Shown here: in pieces, positions 1 to 5,807 of the stretch
How positions within the stretch are numbered: the stretch's first letter is position 1
Layout: each line of letters opens with the position of its first letter
Assembly (NCBI GenBank): GCA_018400625.1
Contig: JAGYMJ010000181.1
Coordinates: forward strand, 1-5,874
Source of the DNA: Planctomycetota bacterium
Lineage (GTDB): Bacteria; Planctomycetota; Brocadiia; SM23-32
Reading direction: 5' to 3'
Length of the DNA: 5,874 nt
Notes under the pieces: generated by a model
Seen by the model: only the letters and a program-made list of their open reading frames with translations
What the model was told of the DNA's origin: nothing
The model's database searches: none
Made by a program: the position numbers and the translations under genes

Positions 1-12
1 GCCCGGCGGTAG

Positions 13-34
13 GAACCCCCAATCAACGGGGTTC
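13..34. repeat. Hairpin-forming inverted repeat at the left edge
   Basis: GAACCCC at 13-19 pairs perfectly with GGGGTTC at 28-34 across an 8-base loop. The right arm overlaps the first copy of the dispersed repeat (26-46). No T tract follows on either strand, so it does not look like an intrinsic terminator; it is more likely part of the repeat element. Confidence 0.5.
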
Positions 35-104
35 ACTGAGGACTTACCTTCATTCCACCGGCACAAGGCACGGTGGGGATGCTACGGGGTTCACCGAGAA
101 CTTA
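26..104 (+). repeat. Two tandem copies of a dispersed repeat, left end
   Basis: The 21-base segments at 26-46 and 84-104 match at 19 of 21 positions and lie 58 bases apart; both begin ACGGGGTTCAC and end ACTTA. Between them, GGCACAAGGCACGGTGG at 60-76 is a second conserved block, and CCACCG (55-60) can pair with CGGTGG (71-76) across a 10-base loop. Both blocks recur in reverse complement at the right end of the window. The stretch is non-coding. It could be a dispersed intergenic repeat, the ends of a small non-autonomous element, or the edge of a longer tandem array cut by the window. I do not recognise the family. Confidence 0.7.
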
Positions 105-130
105 TGGAAATACGGGGCGGCAATAAGCTT

Positions 131-574
131 TTATGACTTTATCATCTTCATCGTGTACCCAGCGGATTGATAGGCCTTATAGCGTTTTCGGCTCTTTTGC
201 TTCAGGTCATCATCATAAAGTAAAGCAAAGTCGATGATATGTTTAAAAAGCTTAAAATCAGCACAGATATTTCCTCCGGTCGCTTCGACAAGGATTTCAT
301 GCCTGAACATATCATTTTCCGCCGGACATATAATAACGGGGTCCACAATATTGGGAGAGGGGGAGCCTGCGATGCTGTGGGGGATGAAACTCATATCATC
401 GAAAGTCCAGAGAAGAGTATTATATTTTTCAGCCGCACGCCGGCTCTCCACCCTCAATGTTACAGTTTTAGCATTTTCATAACAATTTTTAGCCCATTGG
501 CATACCCGCTTATCCAGCAGGTTTTGGTCATTAACCTGGACAAACTGGGCCAATTTTGTTTTGGATGCGATCAC
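131..574 (-). CDS. holC: DNA polymerase III chi subunit (HolC-like)
   Basis: HolC is the chi subunit of the DNA polymerase III clamp-loader assembly; in E. coli it pairs with psi (HolD) and contacts single-strand-binding protein. The 147-residue length matches the family. The strongest evidence is the C-terminal block at residues 124-140, LKQKSRKRYKAYQSAGY, very close to the LKQ-RERYKAY-AG signature of E. coli chi, and the central FIPHSIAG (63-70), matching its FVPH-LAG. The N-terminus also fits: a strand near 10-14, a helix with a Cys around 20-31, then a strand ending a TVTLRV stretch (37-42). The start is GTG, 16 bases after the folE stop. No clear Shine-Dalgarno is seen, only an A-rich leader, so translation may depend on coupling to folE; TTG at codon 8 is an alternative start. 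It is the last gene of the operon. The often-seen neighbour pepA is absent. The family call is fairly firm; a psi partner cannot be seen from here. Confidence 0.85.
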   Translation of the reverse strand: MIASKTKLAQFVQVNDQNLLDKRVCQWAKNCYENAKTVTLRVESRRAAEKYNTLLWTFDDMSFIPHSIAGSPSPNIVDPVIICPAENDMFRHEILVEATGGNICADFKLFKHIIDFALLYDDDLKQKSRKRYKAYQSAGYTMKMIKS

Positions 575-590
575 TTTGAGTTGTTTTTTT

Positions 591-1157
591 CTATTTTTTG
601 TTTATCAACGAAAGCATTTCTGAGCGTGTAGCAGGCTTATCACGAAAAATCCCCCTGACTACGCTCGTCACGGTTATTGCACCGGGCTTTTGGACACCCC
701 GCATCGTCATGCAAAGATGCTCCGCTTCGACAACGACCATGACCCCTTTCGGGACCAGAGACTCCATAAGGGCATCGGCAACCTGGGTTGTCATGCGTTC
801 CTGCACTTGCAGTCTTCGTGCGTATAACTCCACTACACGCGATAGCTTGCTTATACCCGTTATCCGATCATCTTCCGGTATATAAGCGACATGAGCGTGG
901 CCATGAAACGGCAGAAGGTGGTGTTCACACAAAGAATAAAAAGGTATATCACGTATCAAAACCAATTCATCATAGCATTCATCTCGAAGCACCTTTATTA
1001 TGTCGGCGGGGTCTTTATCCTGACCGGCCAGGACCTCCTGATACATTTTAGCGACACGGTGGGGGGTTGCTTTCAAGCCCTCTCGGTCCGGGTCTTCTCC
1101 CATACCTTCAAGCATCAATTTCACGCCTGTTTTTAATTTTTCAGTATCTATAGACAA
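591..1157 (-). CDS. folE: GTP cyclohydrolase I, type IA (zinc enzyme)
   Basis: FolE converts GTP to 7,8-dihydroneopterin triphosphate and formate, the first step of folate (and other pterin) synthesis, as a cytosolic homodecamer. The 188-residue product has the family signatures in order: DPDREGL (22-28) and TPHRVAKMY (31-39); SLCEHHLLPF (75-84), supplying zinc ligands C77 and H80 and the catalytic H79; and HLCMTMRG (147-154), supplying the third zinc ligand C149, followed by VQKPGA (155-160). All expected metal ligands are present. The start is TTG at 1157-1155, 17 bases after the pdxJ stop, with GGAG (1168-1171) 10 bases upstream. No in-frame ATG fits better, and the N-terminus (SIDTEKLKTGVKLMLEG) begins where the family usually begins. 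It shares the operon with folP, so two folate enzymes are co-expressed. Function is firm; the exact start is somewhat less so. Confidence 0.96.
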   Translation of the reverse strand: MSIDTEKLKTGVKLMLEGMGEDPDREGLKATPHRVAKMYQEVLAGQDKDPADIIKVLRDECYDELVLIRDIPFYSLCEHHLLPFHGHAHVAYIPEDDRITGISKLSRVVELYARRLQVQERMTTQVADALMESLVPKGVMVVVEAEHLCMTMRGVQKPGAITVTSVVRGIFRDKPATRSEMLSLINKK

Positions 1158-1171
1158 TTCATCACATCTCC
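1158..1171 (-). promoter_or_regulatory. folE ribosome binding site with decoy ATGs
   Basis: GGAG at 1168-1171 is the only Shine-Dalgarno-like motif ahead of folE and supports the TTG start at 1157. Two ATG codons lie between them in other frames. One (1167-1165) is followed at once by TGA. The other (1162-1160) opens a four-codon frame, ATG AAT TGT CTA, ending in TAG inside folE. The motif is seen directly; any effect on translation is inference. Confidence 0.5.
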
Positions 1172-1174
1172 ATT

Positions 1175-1906
1175 TCAGAGTCCGTTCAACAAAGACTTCT
1201 GGATTATATTTTTCATTTCTCTCACGGCATCATTAATTCCCGTAAAAACCGCTCTTGCGATTATGCTGTGTCCTATATGCAGTTCATGCGGTCGTATGGA
1301 TTCCACGATCGCAGAAACATTATTATACGTCAACCCATGTCCAGCATTTACAGTTAAATCCTGTTTTCTGCCAAAAGCGGCGCCCCGGGTAAGTTTTTCC
1401 AATTCAGATTCACATTGATCACCACTGCTGTTGGCGTAAGTACCCGTATGTAACTCCACCATATCAGCATTTATTTCCCTGCACGCACTAATTTGATCCG
1501 TATCAGGATCGACAAAAATGCTGGTTTTAATGCCGCGATCCTGGAATTTTTCGACGGCATGCCTGACCCGATCGATTTGAGATTTGACGTCCAGCCCTCC
1601 CTCGGTAGTGAGTTCTTCACGCTTTTCCGGCACGATCGTCACCATTGCGGGGTGGGCATCGAGAGCTATATTCACTATTTCGTCTTCCAGAGACATTTCC
1701 AGATTGAAGGGCACAGAAACCGTTTGACGCATGAGCCGCAAATCCCGGTCGCAAATATGCCGGCGATCCTGGCGGAGATGAATGGTTATCAAATCCGCGC
1801 CCCCCAGTTGAGCTTCCATTGCGGCCCAGACGGGATCGGGTTCATAAGTTTTTCGCGCTTGCCGCAGAGTTCCGACATGGTCAACATTAACACCTAAGAG
1901 AGACAT
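1175..1906 (-). CDS. pdxJ: Pyridoxine 5'-phosphate synthase
   Basis: PdxJ condenses 1-deoxyxylulose 5-phosphate with 3-amino-2-oxopropyl phosphate to give pyridoxine 5'-phosphate, the ring-closing step of the DXP-dependent vitamin B6 pathway. It is a cytosolic TIM-barrel protein, usually octameric. The 243-residue length is typical. Visible signatures are VNVDHVGTLRQAR (6-18, with N7, D9 and H10), HLRQDRRHI (43-51, active-site H43), NLEM (68-71, E70), VPEKREELTTEGG (92-104), HTGTYA (153-158), NAGHGLTY (187-194, phosphate/active-site H190) and HIGHSIIARAV (210-220). All key residues are present and the protein looks intact. ATG at 1906 is preceded by a strong AGGAG (1913-1917) 6 bases upstream, 14 bases after the cdaR stop. 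In many proteobacteria acpS follows pdxJ; here folE does. Confidence 0.97.
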   Translation of the reverse strand: MSLLGVNVDHVGTLRQARKTYEPDPVWAAMEAQLGGADLITIHLRQDRRHICDRDLRLMRQTVSVPFNLEMSLEDEIVNIALDAHPAMVTIVPEKREELTTEGGLDVKSQIDRVRHAVEKFQDRGIKTSIFVDPDTDQISACREINADMVELHTGTYANSSGDQCESELEKLTRGAAFGRKQDLTVNAGHGLTYNNVSAIVESIRPHELHIGHSIIARAVFTGINDAVREMKNIIQKSLLNGL

Positions 1907-1920
1907 GGCATTCTCCTTGT

Positions 1921-2955
1921 TTAATTTTCGAGTAGAATTGTTACCTGTTCCGGCACTATTTCCTGAATTTCCGCATCCATTCCGGGCCGTAACAAGACCT
2001 CAACCGACTGCTTATATGGAGATGTTGTTCCGGCAGGAATATCTTCATTTTCAAAATCACTCAAATCAACATAGGCGGAGATATCCGGTGCGGTTAAATC
2101 CCGAACTGTATCAGGCGGCCCCGAGACAACAATTTTAACATATGCTTCTTCGGTCGGGATAGAAGCCTGATAGGGAAACCCCAAAGGGGTAAGCAGCTTG
2201 ACCGGAACCTCTTCAATTTCATTGGAAGCATGTTCCATTTCAACAGATATATGAACCGCTACTTGTGAGGGAGCGGTCTCGCAAGTAACGGCTATCTCTG
2301 CATCATTAAAATCAAAGCTATGTTCTTTTATAAGGGGCACATATCGTCTGAAACTCTCCTGAGCATCCCAAACCGGAATTGTGTGAGTCTTTAGCGCACT
2401 GAGTTGGTCAAGCACTATTTGGGGACCGGACACATTTACTTCAGACGGGGTCACGGTATAATCGGTTATTTTGAACCCGCCACGAGGCGTGCCTGAAAAG
2501 GAAGCTTCCACCGGCAGAGTTTTTTGTATGATCCGACTTGTAAAAATTTCAATTTCTTCGGGCTCCACTATCACCACATCCATCAGCATAAGCTCTGATT
2601 CAGATATGTTAAGAAAAGCCGGTTCTACATCGAGTGAAATGATGTCTCTCTCTTCGAGGTCTTCCGTTTCCAGCCGCACATTATATTGAAGATAATTTTG
2701 ACGAGCCTCTTCCTGCCGCCGGGTGACTAAATGCTGCGGCCCTGAAAAACGCAATCGGACATGGCGCTGCGAGAGATAAAGCAAGGTATATCCTTCCGGT
2801 GTTTGTATATTAACCGGAACCCGCACAACAACTTCTTCTTTAAGCCTGCTGCCGGCATAAAACCATACCGTAACGGCAATAACCAGCGCCAGAAGCTTAA
2901 TGTGCCAGGATTCGATAAAAAAGTTTTTTATTGGTTTCCACATCTTCATTAACAT
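1921..2955 (-). CDS. cdaR: YbbR-domain protein, likely CdaA partner (CdaR-like)
   Basis: Proteins of this type are anchored in the cytoplasmic membrane and carry YbbR repeats outside it; in Firmicutes the equivalent CdaR binds CdaA and modulates c-di-AMP synthesis. The 344-residue product has a short basic N-terminus, one hydrophobic segment at about 18-34 (IKLLALVIAVTVWFYAG), then an all-beta-looking, acidic extracytoplasmic part. Three YbbR repeats can be outlined at about 43-137, 146-240 and 249-343. Each opens with a VPV- or LPV-like strand and has an FSGP or VSGP turn (70-73, 176-178, 278-280) or an EP/TPSEV-type strand, and each ends in a V-I/V-x-I strand. The start lies 2 bases after the cdaA stop, with AAGGG (2963-2967) 7 bases upstream; M3 and M5 are other possible starts. 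The family is clear; the regulatory role is inferred from the neighbour, and the sequence is too variable to judge activation against inhibition. Confidence 0.88.
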   Translation of the reverse strand: MLMKMWKPIKNFFIESWHIKLLALVIAVTVWFYAGSRLKEEVVVRVPVNIQTPEGYTLLYLSQRHVRLRFSGPQHLVTRRQEEARQNYLQYNVRLETEDLEERDIISLDVEPAFLNISESELMLMDVVIVEPEEIEIFTSRIIQKTLPVEASFSGTPRGGFKITDYTVTPSEVNVSGPQIVLDQLSALKTHTIPVWDAQESFRRYVPLIKEHSFDFNDAEIAVTCETAPSQVAVHISVEMEHASNEIEEVPVKLLTPLGFPYQASIPTEEAYVKIVVSGPPDTVRDLTAPDISAYVDLSDFENEDIPAGTTSPYKQSVEVLLRPGMDAEIQEIVPEQVTILLEN

Positions 2956-2957
2956 TT

Positions 2958-3776
2958 TTATTCCCTTACCGGTGTTTCTGCAGCAATATCCTCAAGTGCA
3001 CGTTTCAAATCTTTTTCGTCGAGATTCTGCTGGATAGCCCCTTTGACGGCGAGCGAGACCTTCCCCGTCTGTTCGCTGATTATAATAGCTACCGCATCTG
3101 ATTCCTCAGTAACGCCTATGCCGGCCCGATGCCGGGTACCCATTTCCGCCGAGAAGTGGGGGTTATCGGTAAGCGGAAACAAGCAACCCGCTGCCGCCAC
3201 CCTCTGTTGGCGTATGACAATCGCTCCATCATGAAGCGGTGTGCCGGGCCAGAAAATGGTCTTTATCAATTCTAACGATACCTCACTATCTAAACGGACG
3301 CCTGCTTCGACATAGCTGGAGAGACCAACCTGACGCTCAATGGCAATCAGGCCGCCAATTTTATCCCGGGCCATATCAAAAGTAGCTCGAACCAGTGCAT
3401 CGGTGAAATGACTATGTGGACGGAAGAACATATTAAAAAAAGGGTTTTCTCCCAACCTGATCAAGGCACGCCGTATCTCCGGCTGAAACAGGATAAATAC
3501 GGGGATCAACACCACCGGCGCCATACGCGTCAAAACCCAGTTAACGGTTTCAAGAGGGAACCAATGGGTTACAGCTACGGTAATAAAAGCCAGTACACCA
3601 AGGAATACACTGAGCCCCCTTAATATTCCTTCACCTCTTGTACCTTCCAAAAGGCGAAGAAAAGCATACACCAGCAAAAATATCAGGAGGATTTCAAAAC
3701 CGCTTTTTGTCATCACCCCGCCGCGGGAAGAGAAAAACTGAAAAATAGCTTGCCCAAATTCCACTATGTACCCCAT
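2958..3776 (-). CDS. cdaA: Diadenylate cyclase, membrane type (CdaA)
   Basis: CdaA (DacA) joins two ATP molecules into the second messenger c-di-AMP, which elsewhere controls potassium and osmolyte transport and cell-wall balance. The 272-residue product has the standard plan: three hydrophobic segments at about 27-43, 53-70 and 80-97, then FQPEIRRAL (97-105) leading into the DAC (DisA_N) catalytic domain, about 100-260. Catalytic signatures are intact: DGA (183-185, in PLHDGAIVI), GTRHRA (213-218, RHR at 215-217) and ISEQTG (233-238, SE at 234-235 for metal/ATP binding). RHRAG replaces the commoner RHRAA, a mild change. ATG at 3776 lies inside the end of folP (13-base overlap), with GAGGTG (3781-3786) 4 bases upstream. 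The next gene encodes the YbbR partner, as in Firmicutes, but glmM does not follow. Family and activity are well supported by motifs. Confidence 0.96.
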   Translation of the reverse strand: MGYIVEFGQAIFQFFSSRGGVMTKSGFEILLIFLLVYAFLRLLEGTRGEGILRGLSVFLGVLAFITVAVTHWFPLETVNWVLTRMAPVVLIPVFILFQPEIRRALIRLGENPFFNMFFRPHSHFTDALVRATFDMARDKIGGLIAIERQVGLSSYVEAGVRLDSEVSLELIKTIFWPGTPLHDGAIVIRQQRVAAAGCLFPLTDNPHFSAEMGTRHRAGIGVTEESDAVAIIISEQTGKVSLAVKGAIQQNLDEKDLKRALEDIAAETPVRE

Positions 3777-4651
3777 CGTTCACCTCGCAAGATAGCTTCA
3801 CTCATAATAATTGCATCCTTGCATTCCCCGACATCATGCACACGAAATATATGAGCGCCCGCCAAAACCGAACTGGTCACTGTGGCCAAAGTTCCATAAA
3901 GCCTCTCATCAAGACCTTTTCCCAAAACCTTTCCTATAGTTGACTTCCTTGATGTTCCTATCAGCAACGGACGGCCTATTTCATGGAATTCACTGAGCCG
4001 GCGTAATATTTCAAGGTTATGTCCCGCCAATTTGCCGAACCCAAATCCCGGATCAATAATCATCTTCTCGAGTTCAATTCCAGCTTTTTGCGCCTTTTTG
4101 ATACGTTCTTCCAGCCATTCCTTGATGTCATCCACGACATGATCATATGCAGGATTCTCCTGCATATTTTGTGGTTGGCCCTGCATATGCATCAAGCATA
4201 CCGGCATTCCTGATGAAGCAACAAGTTCTGCCATACGGGGATCGTATCTCAGAGCACTTGTATCATTTAACATGTCCGCGCCAACTTCAAATGCTGCTTG
4301 CGCAACCACGGCTTTTCGGGTATCTATGCTTATCACAACCTTACTTTCGGCCGCCAGTTCCTTAATGACCGGCAGTACACGCTTTTTTTCTTCTTTCGCA
4401 TCAATCGCTTCGCTGCCGGGGCGCGTGCTTTCACCGCCGACATCTATAATATCCGCCCCTTGCTCAATCATTTTTCGCGCCTGTTTCAATGCCGGAACAG
4501 GCGTGTAAAACTTACCGCCGTCGCTAAAAGAATCCAGCGTAACATTCAATATACCCATTATGAGTGGGCGCTTGACCGTGCTTAATACCTTGCCGGAAGG
4601 AAAAGAAATGTTAAAAGGCGGCCTTTCCGCCGTTTTACAGACGCTGTGCAT
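3764..4651 (-). CDS. folP: Dihydropteroate synthase
   Basis: FolP condenses 6-hydroxymethyl-7,8-dihydropterin diphosphate with p-aminobenzoate to form dihydropteroate; it is the sulfonamide target. The 295-residue TIM-barrel protein shows MGILNV (32-37), DSFSDGG (40-46), GGESTRPG (72-79), ISIDT (107-111, D110), LNDTSA (128-133), MHMQG (154-158), DPGFGFGK (200-207), GTSRKS (232-237) and RVHDV (270-274). Pterin- and sulfate-site residues look complete. One oddity: the usual NVTPDSF of loop 1 reads NVTLDSF, with L39 (codon CTG, 4537-4535) in place of proline. ATG at 4651 is the first start after an in-frame stop 18 bases upstream. No good Shine-Dalgarno precedes it, and about 29 residues lie before the conserved core, a little longer than in E. 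coli. It is probably the first gene of the six-gene operon, and shares the folate pathway with folE. Confidence 0.97.
   Translation of the reverse strand: MHSVCKTAERPPFNISFPSGKVLSTVKRPLIMGILNVTLDSFSDGGKFYTPVPALKQARKMIEQGADIIDVGGESTRPGSEAIDAKEEKKRVLPVIKELAAESKVVISIDTRKAVVAQAAFEVGADMLNDTSALRYDPRMAELVASSGMPVCLMHMQGQPQNMQENPAYDHVVDDIKEWLEERIKKAQKAGIELEKMIIDPGFGFGKLAGHNLEILRRLSEFHEIGRPLLIGTSRKSTIGKVLGKGLDERLYGTLATVTSSVLAGAHIFRVHDVGECKDAIIMSEAILRGERWGT
3781..3786 (-). promoter_or_regulatory. cdaA ribosome binding site inside folP
   Basis: GAGGTG sits 4 bases upstream of the cdaA ATG and lies wholly within the last codons of folP. With the 13-base gene overlap this suggests that ribosomes finishing folP help start cdaA (translational coupling). 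The motif is seen directly; the coupling is inference. Confidence 0.6.
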
Positions 4652-4701
4652 TTTATTGTCGGATATTTAAATGTTAATCTGCCGGTTTATGAATAAGCAA
4701 G

Positions 4702-4730
4702 AGTTTAACCTAAAAAAATGTTTTTTTCAA
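4702..4730 (-). promoter_or_regulatory. Candidate sigma-70 promoter for the folP operon
   Basis: On the minus strand TTGAAA (4730-4725, 5 of 6 to TTGACA) is followed after exactly 17 bases by TAAACT (4707-4702, 4 of 6 to TATAAT). The spacer contains a T7 run. Transcription would begin near 4695, leaving a leader of roughly 45 bases before folP. The position in the only sizeable gap fits a new transcription start, but AT-rich DNA produces such matches by chance. Confidence 0.35.
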
Positions 4731-4736
4731 AGACAT
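4712..4736 (-). terminator. Weak AU-rich candidate terminator after galE
   Basis: Reading out of galE, ATGTCTTT can pair with AAAAACAT in the stretch 4736-4718, giving about 7 pairs with one C/A mismatch and a 3-base loop, followed directly by seven T (4718-4712). The geometry is that of an intrinsic terminator, but the stem is almost all A-U and would be weak, so read-through from galE into folP is plausible. Confidence 0.3.
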
Positions 4737-4765
4737 CATAGAAACTGAAAACATTAACTATTTTA

Positions 4766-5749
4766 TCAAGTGAAAAAACCTTGAGGATGAGCGCTGTGCC
4801 AGTCCCATGCTGTCTCTACAATCTGTTTCAATTCCGGATATTCCGGTTGCCAGCCTAACTCTTCCATAACTTTTTGGGGATCATTCACCAACGCCGGGGG
4901 ATCGCCGGGACGCCTTTCGCCGTTTTTCATCGGCACTTTGCGACCGCTTATTTTCTCTACCATTGCGATCACCTCTCTGACCGTATAACCATTGCCAACA
5001 CCAAGATTGTAAATCAAAGGTGATCCAGGTTTTAAGTTTTCCAGCGCCATGACATGCGCAGAAGCCAGATCAAGAACATGAATATAATCTCTTATGCAAG
5101 TCCCGTCCCTGGTCGGATAATCATCTCCAAATATAGTTATACACTCTCGCTGACCTAAAGCGGCCTGTATAACAATGGGGATAAGATGGGTTTCAGGGGA
5201 ATGGTCTTCACCAATAGAGCCGTCAGGCATCGCGCCGGAAGCATTAAAATAGCGCAGAGAAGCATACTCTAAAGAGTAGCCCGCCGCATAATCCGATAGT
5301 ATACCTTCCACAACGGCCTTGGTTTTACCATACGGGCTTATGGGATTAAAAGGAAAATCTTCTGTTATGGGAACTTGTCCCGGGATACCATATATTGCAC
5401 ACGACCCGCTGAAGACAAATTTATTGACATTGCACCGCCGCATAACGTCAAGCAGTTTAAGAGTATTGACGACGTTGTTCCGGTAATACCTGGCAGGGTT
5501 ATCGACCGATTCCCCCACATTGATGTCGGCTGCAAAGTGCATCACAGCATGCGGTTGTGAATCCACAAAAACATCTTGAACAGCCGTTTCATCACCCAGG
5601 TCAACTTTATAAAGCGGCGTCCCCTTTACGGCTTCGGCATGTCCTGAGGAAAGATTATCCAACACGACAACTTCATGGCCATTGTTTAACAGTTCATGCA
5701 CGGTATGGGAACCGATATATCCAGCACCACCACAGACAACTACTTTCAT
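4766..5749 (-). CDS. galE: UDP-glucose 4-epimerase
   Basis: GalE interconverts UDP-glucose and UDP-galactose with tightly bound NAD, feeding galactose into lipopolysaccharide and other surface glycans or drawing it into metabolism. The 327-residue length is typical of this extended short-chain dehydrogenase. It shows the NAD-binding GGAGYIGSH (7-15, Gly 7/10/13), DNLSSGH (31-37), HFAAD (71-75), catalytic S116 in SGSCAIYG, the YxxxK pair Y140 and K144 in SPYGKTK, LRYFNASGA (165-173), RDGTCIRDYIHV (214-225), YNLGVGNGYTV (247-257) and RRPGDPP (279-285). The substrate-pocket position equivalent to E. coli Tyr299 is Leu287 by my alignment. ATG at 5749 has GAGGTG (5755-5760) 5 bases upstream. No GalK, GalT or glycosyltransferase genes are next to it, so the use of its product cannot be told from context. 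A related sugar-nucleotide epimerase is possible, but the sequence is close to classical GalE. Confidence 0.93.
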   Translation of the reverse strand: MKVVVCGGAGYIGSHTVHELLNNGHEVVVLDNLSSGHAEAVKGTPLYKVDLGDETAVQDVFVDSQPHAVMHFAADINVGESVDNPARYYRNNVVNTLKLLDVMRRCNVNKFVFSGSCAIYGIPGQVPITEDFPFNPISPYGKTKAVVEGILSDYAAGYSLEYASLRYFNASGAMPDGSIGEDHSPETHLIPIVIQAALGQRECITIFGDDYPTRDGTCIRDYIHVLDLASAHVMALENLKPGSPLIYNLGVGNGYTVREVIAMVEKISGRKVPMKNGERRPGDPPALVNDPQKVMEELGWQPEYPELKQIVETAWDWHSAHPQGFFT

Positions 5750-5771
5750 TTTGTCACCTCATAGATCCATA

Positions 5772-5784
5772 AAATTGACAATTT
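5772..5784. promoter_or_regulatory. 13-base palindrome in the galE leader
   Basis: AAATTG and CAATTT form a perfect inverted repeat around a single central base, 23 bases upstream of the galE start codon and just beyond the TATAAA at 5801-5806. The size and place would suit an operator for a small dimeric repressor. The arms are nearly all A and T, so chance is a real alternative. Confidence 0.3.
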
Positions 5785-5807
5785 CAGTGAAGCGCGCAGT
5801 TTTATAG

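Larger units (their letters stand above)
1..130. other. Non-coding G+C-rich flank downstream of holC
   Basis: No convincing gene is seen here. The first 120 bases are about 60% G+C (72 of 120 by hand count), visibly richer than the genes beside them. The stretch holds two tandem copies of a short repeat and two hairpin-capable inverted repeats, described separately. Reading out of holC on the minus strand, neither hairpin is followed by a run of T, so no standard intrinsic terminator was found for the operon. Confidence 0.6.
4652..4765. other. AT-rich spacer between galE and folP
   Basis: This 114-base gap is the largest between genes in the window and separates galE from the tight folP-holC run. 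It is strongly AT-rich and has no open frame worth calling. It contains a candidate weak terminator and a candidate promoter that overlap each other, described separately. Confidence 0.6.

Noticed and set aside
13..76. Hairpins as an intrinsic terminator for the operon
   Set aside because: The stems at 13-34 and 55-76 are strong enough but neither is followed by a T run in the direction of holC transcription.
26..104. CRISPR array
   Set aside because: Only two repeat copies, and the intervening stretch itself contains a block repeated at the other end of the window, so it is not a unique spacer; no cas genes are present.
239..631. Plus-strand open frame of 130 codons opposite holC
   Set aside because: It lies antisense to a gene with clear family motifs, has no recognisable domain and no upstream ribosome binding site that I can see; it is a shadow of holC and the folE end.
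1493..1897. Plus-strand open frame of 134 codons opposite pdxJ
   Set aside because: pdxJ on the other strand carries all of its active-site motifs over the same bases; the opposite translation resembles no family I know.
4652..4701. Riboswitch or leader RNA ahead of folP
   Set aside because: The leader is short and AT-rich with no recognisable conserved core, such as a tetrahydrofolate or c-di-AMP riboswitch pattern.
131..5749. A new defence, secretion or biosynthetic system
   Set aside because: All seven genes belong to known housekeeping families with intact motifs and there is no unassigned gene left to form a new system.
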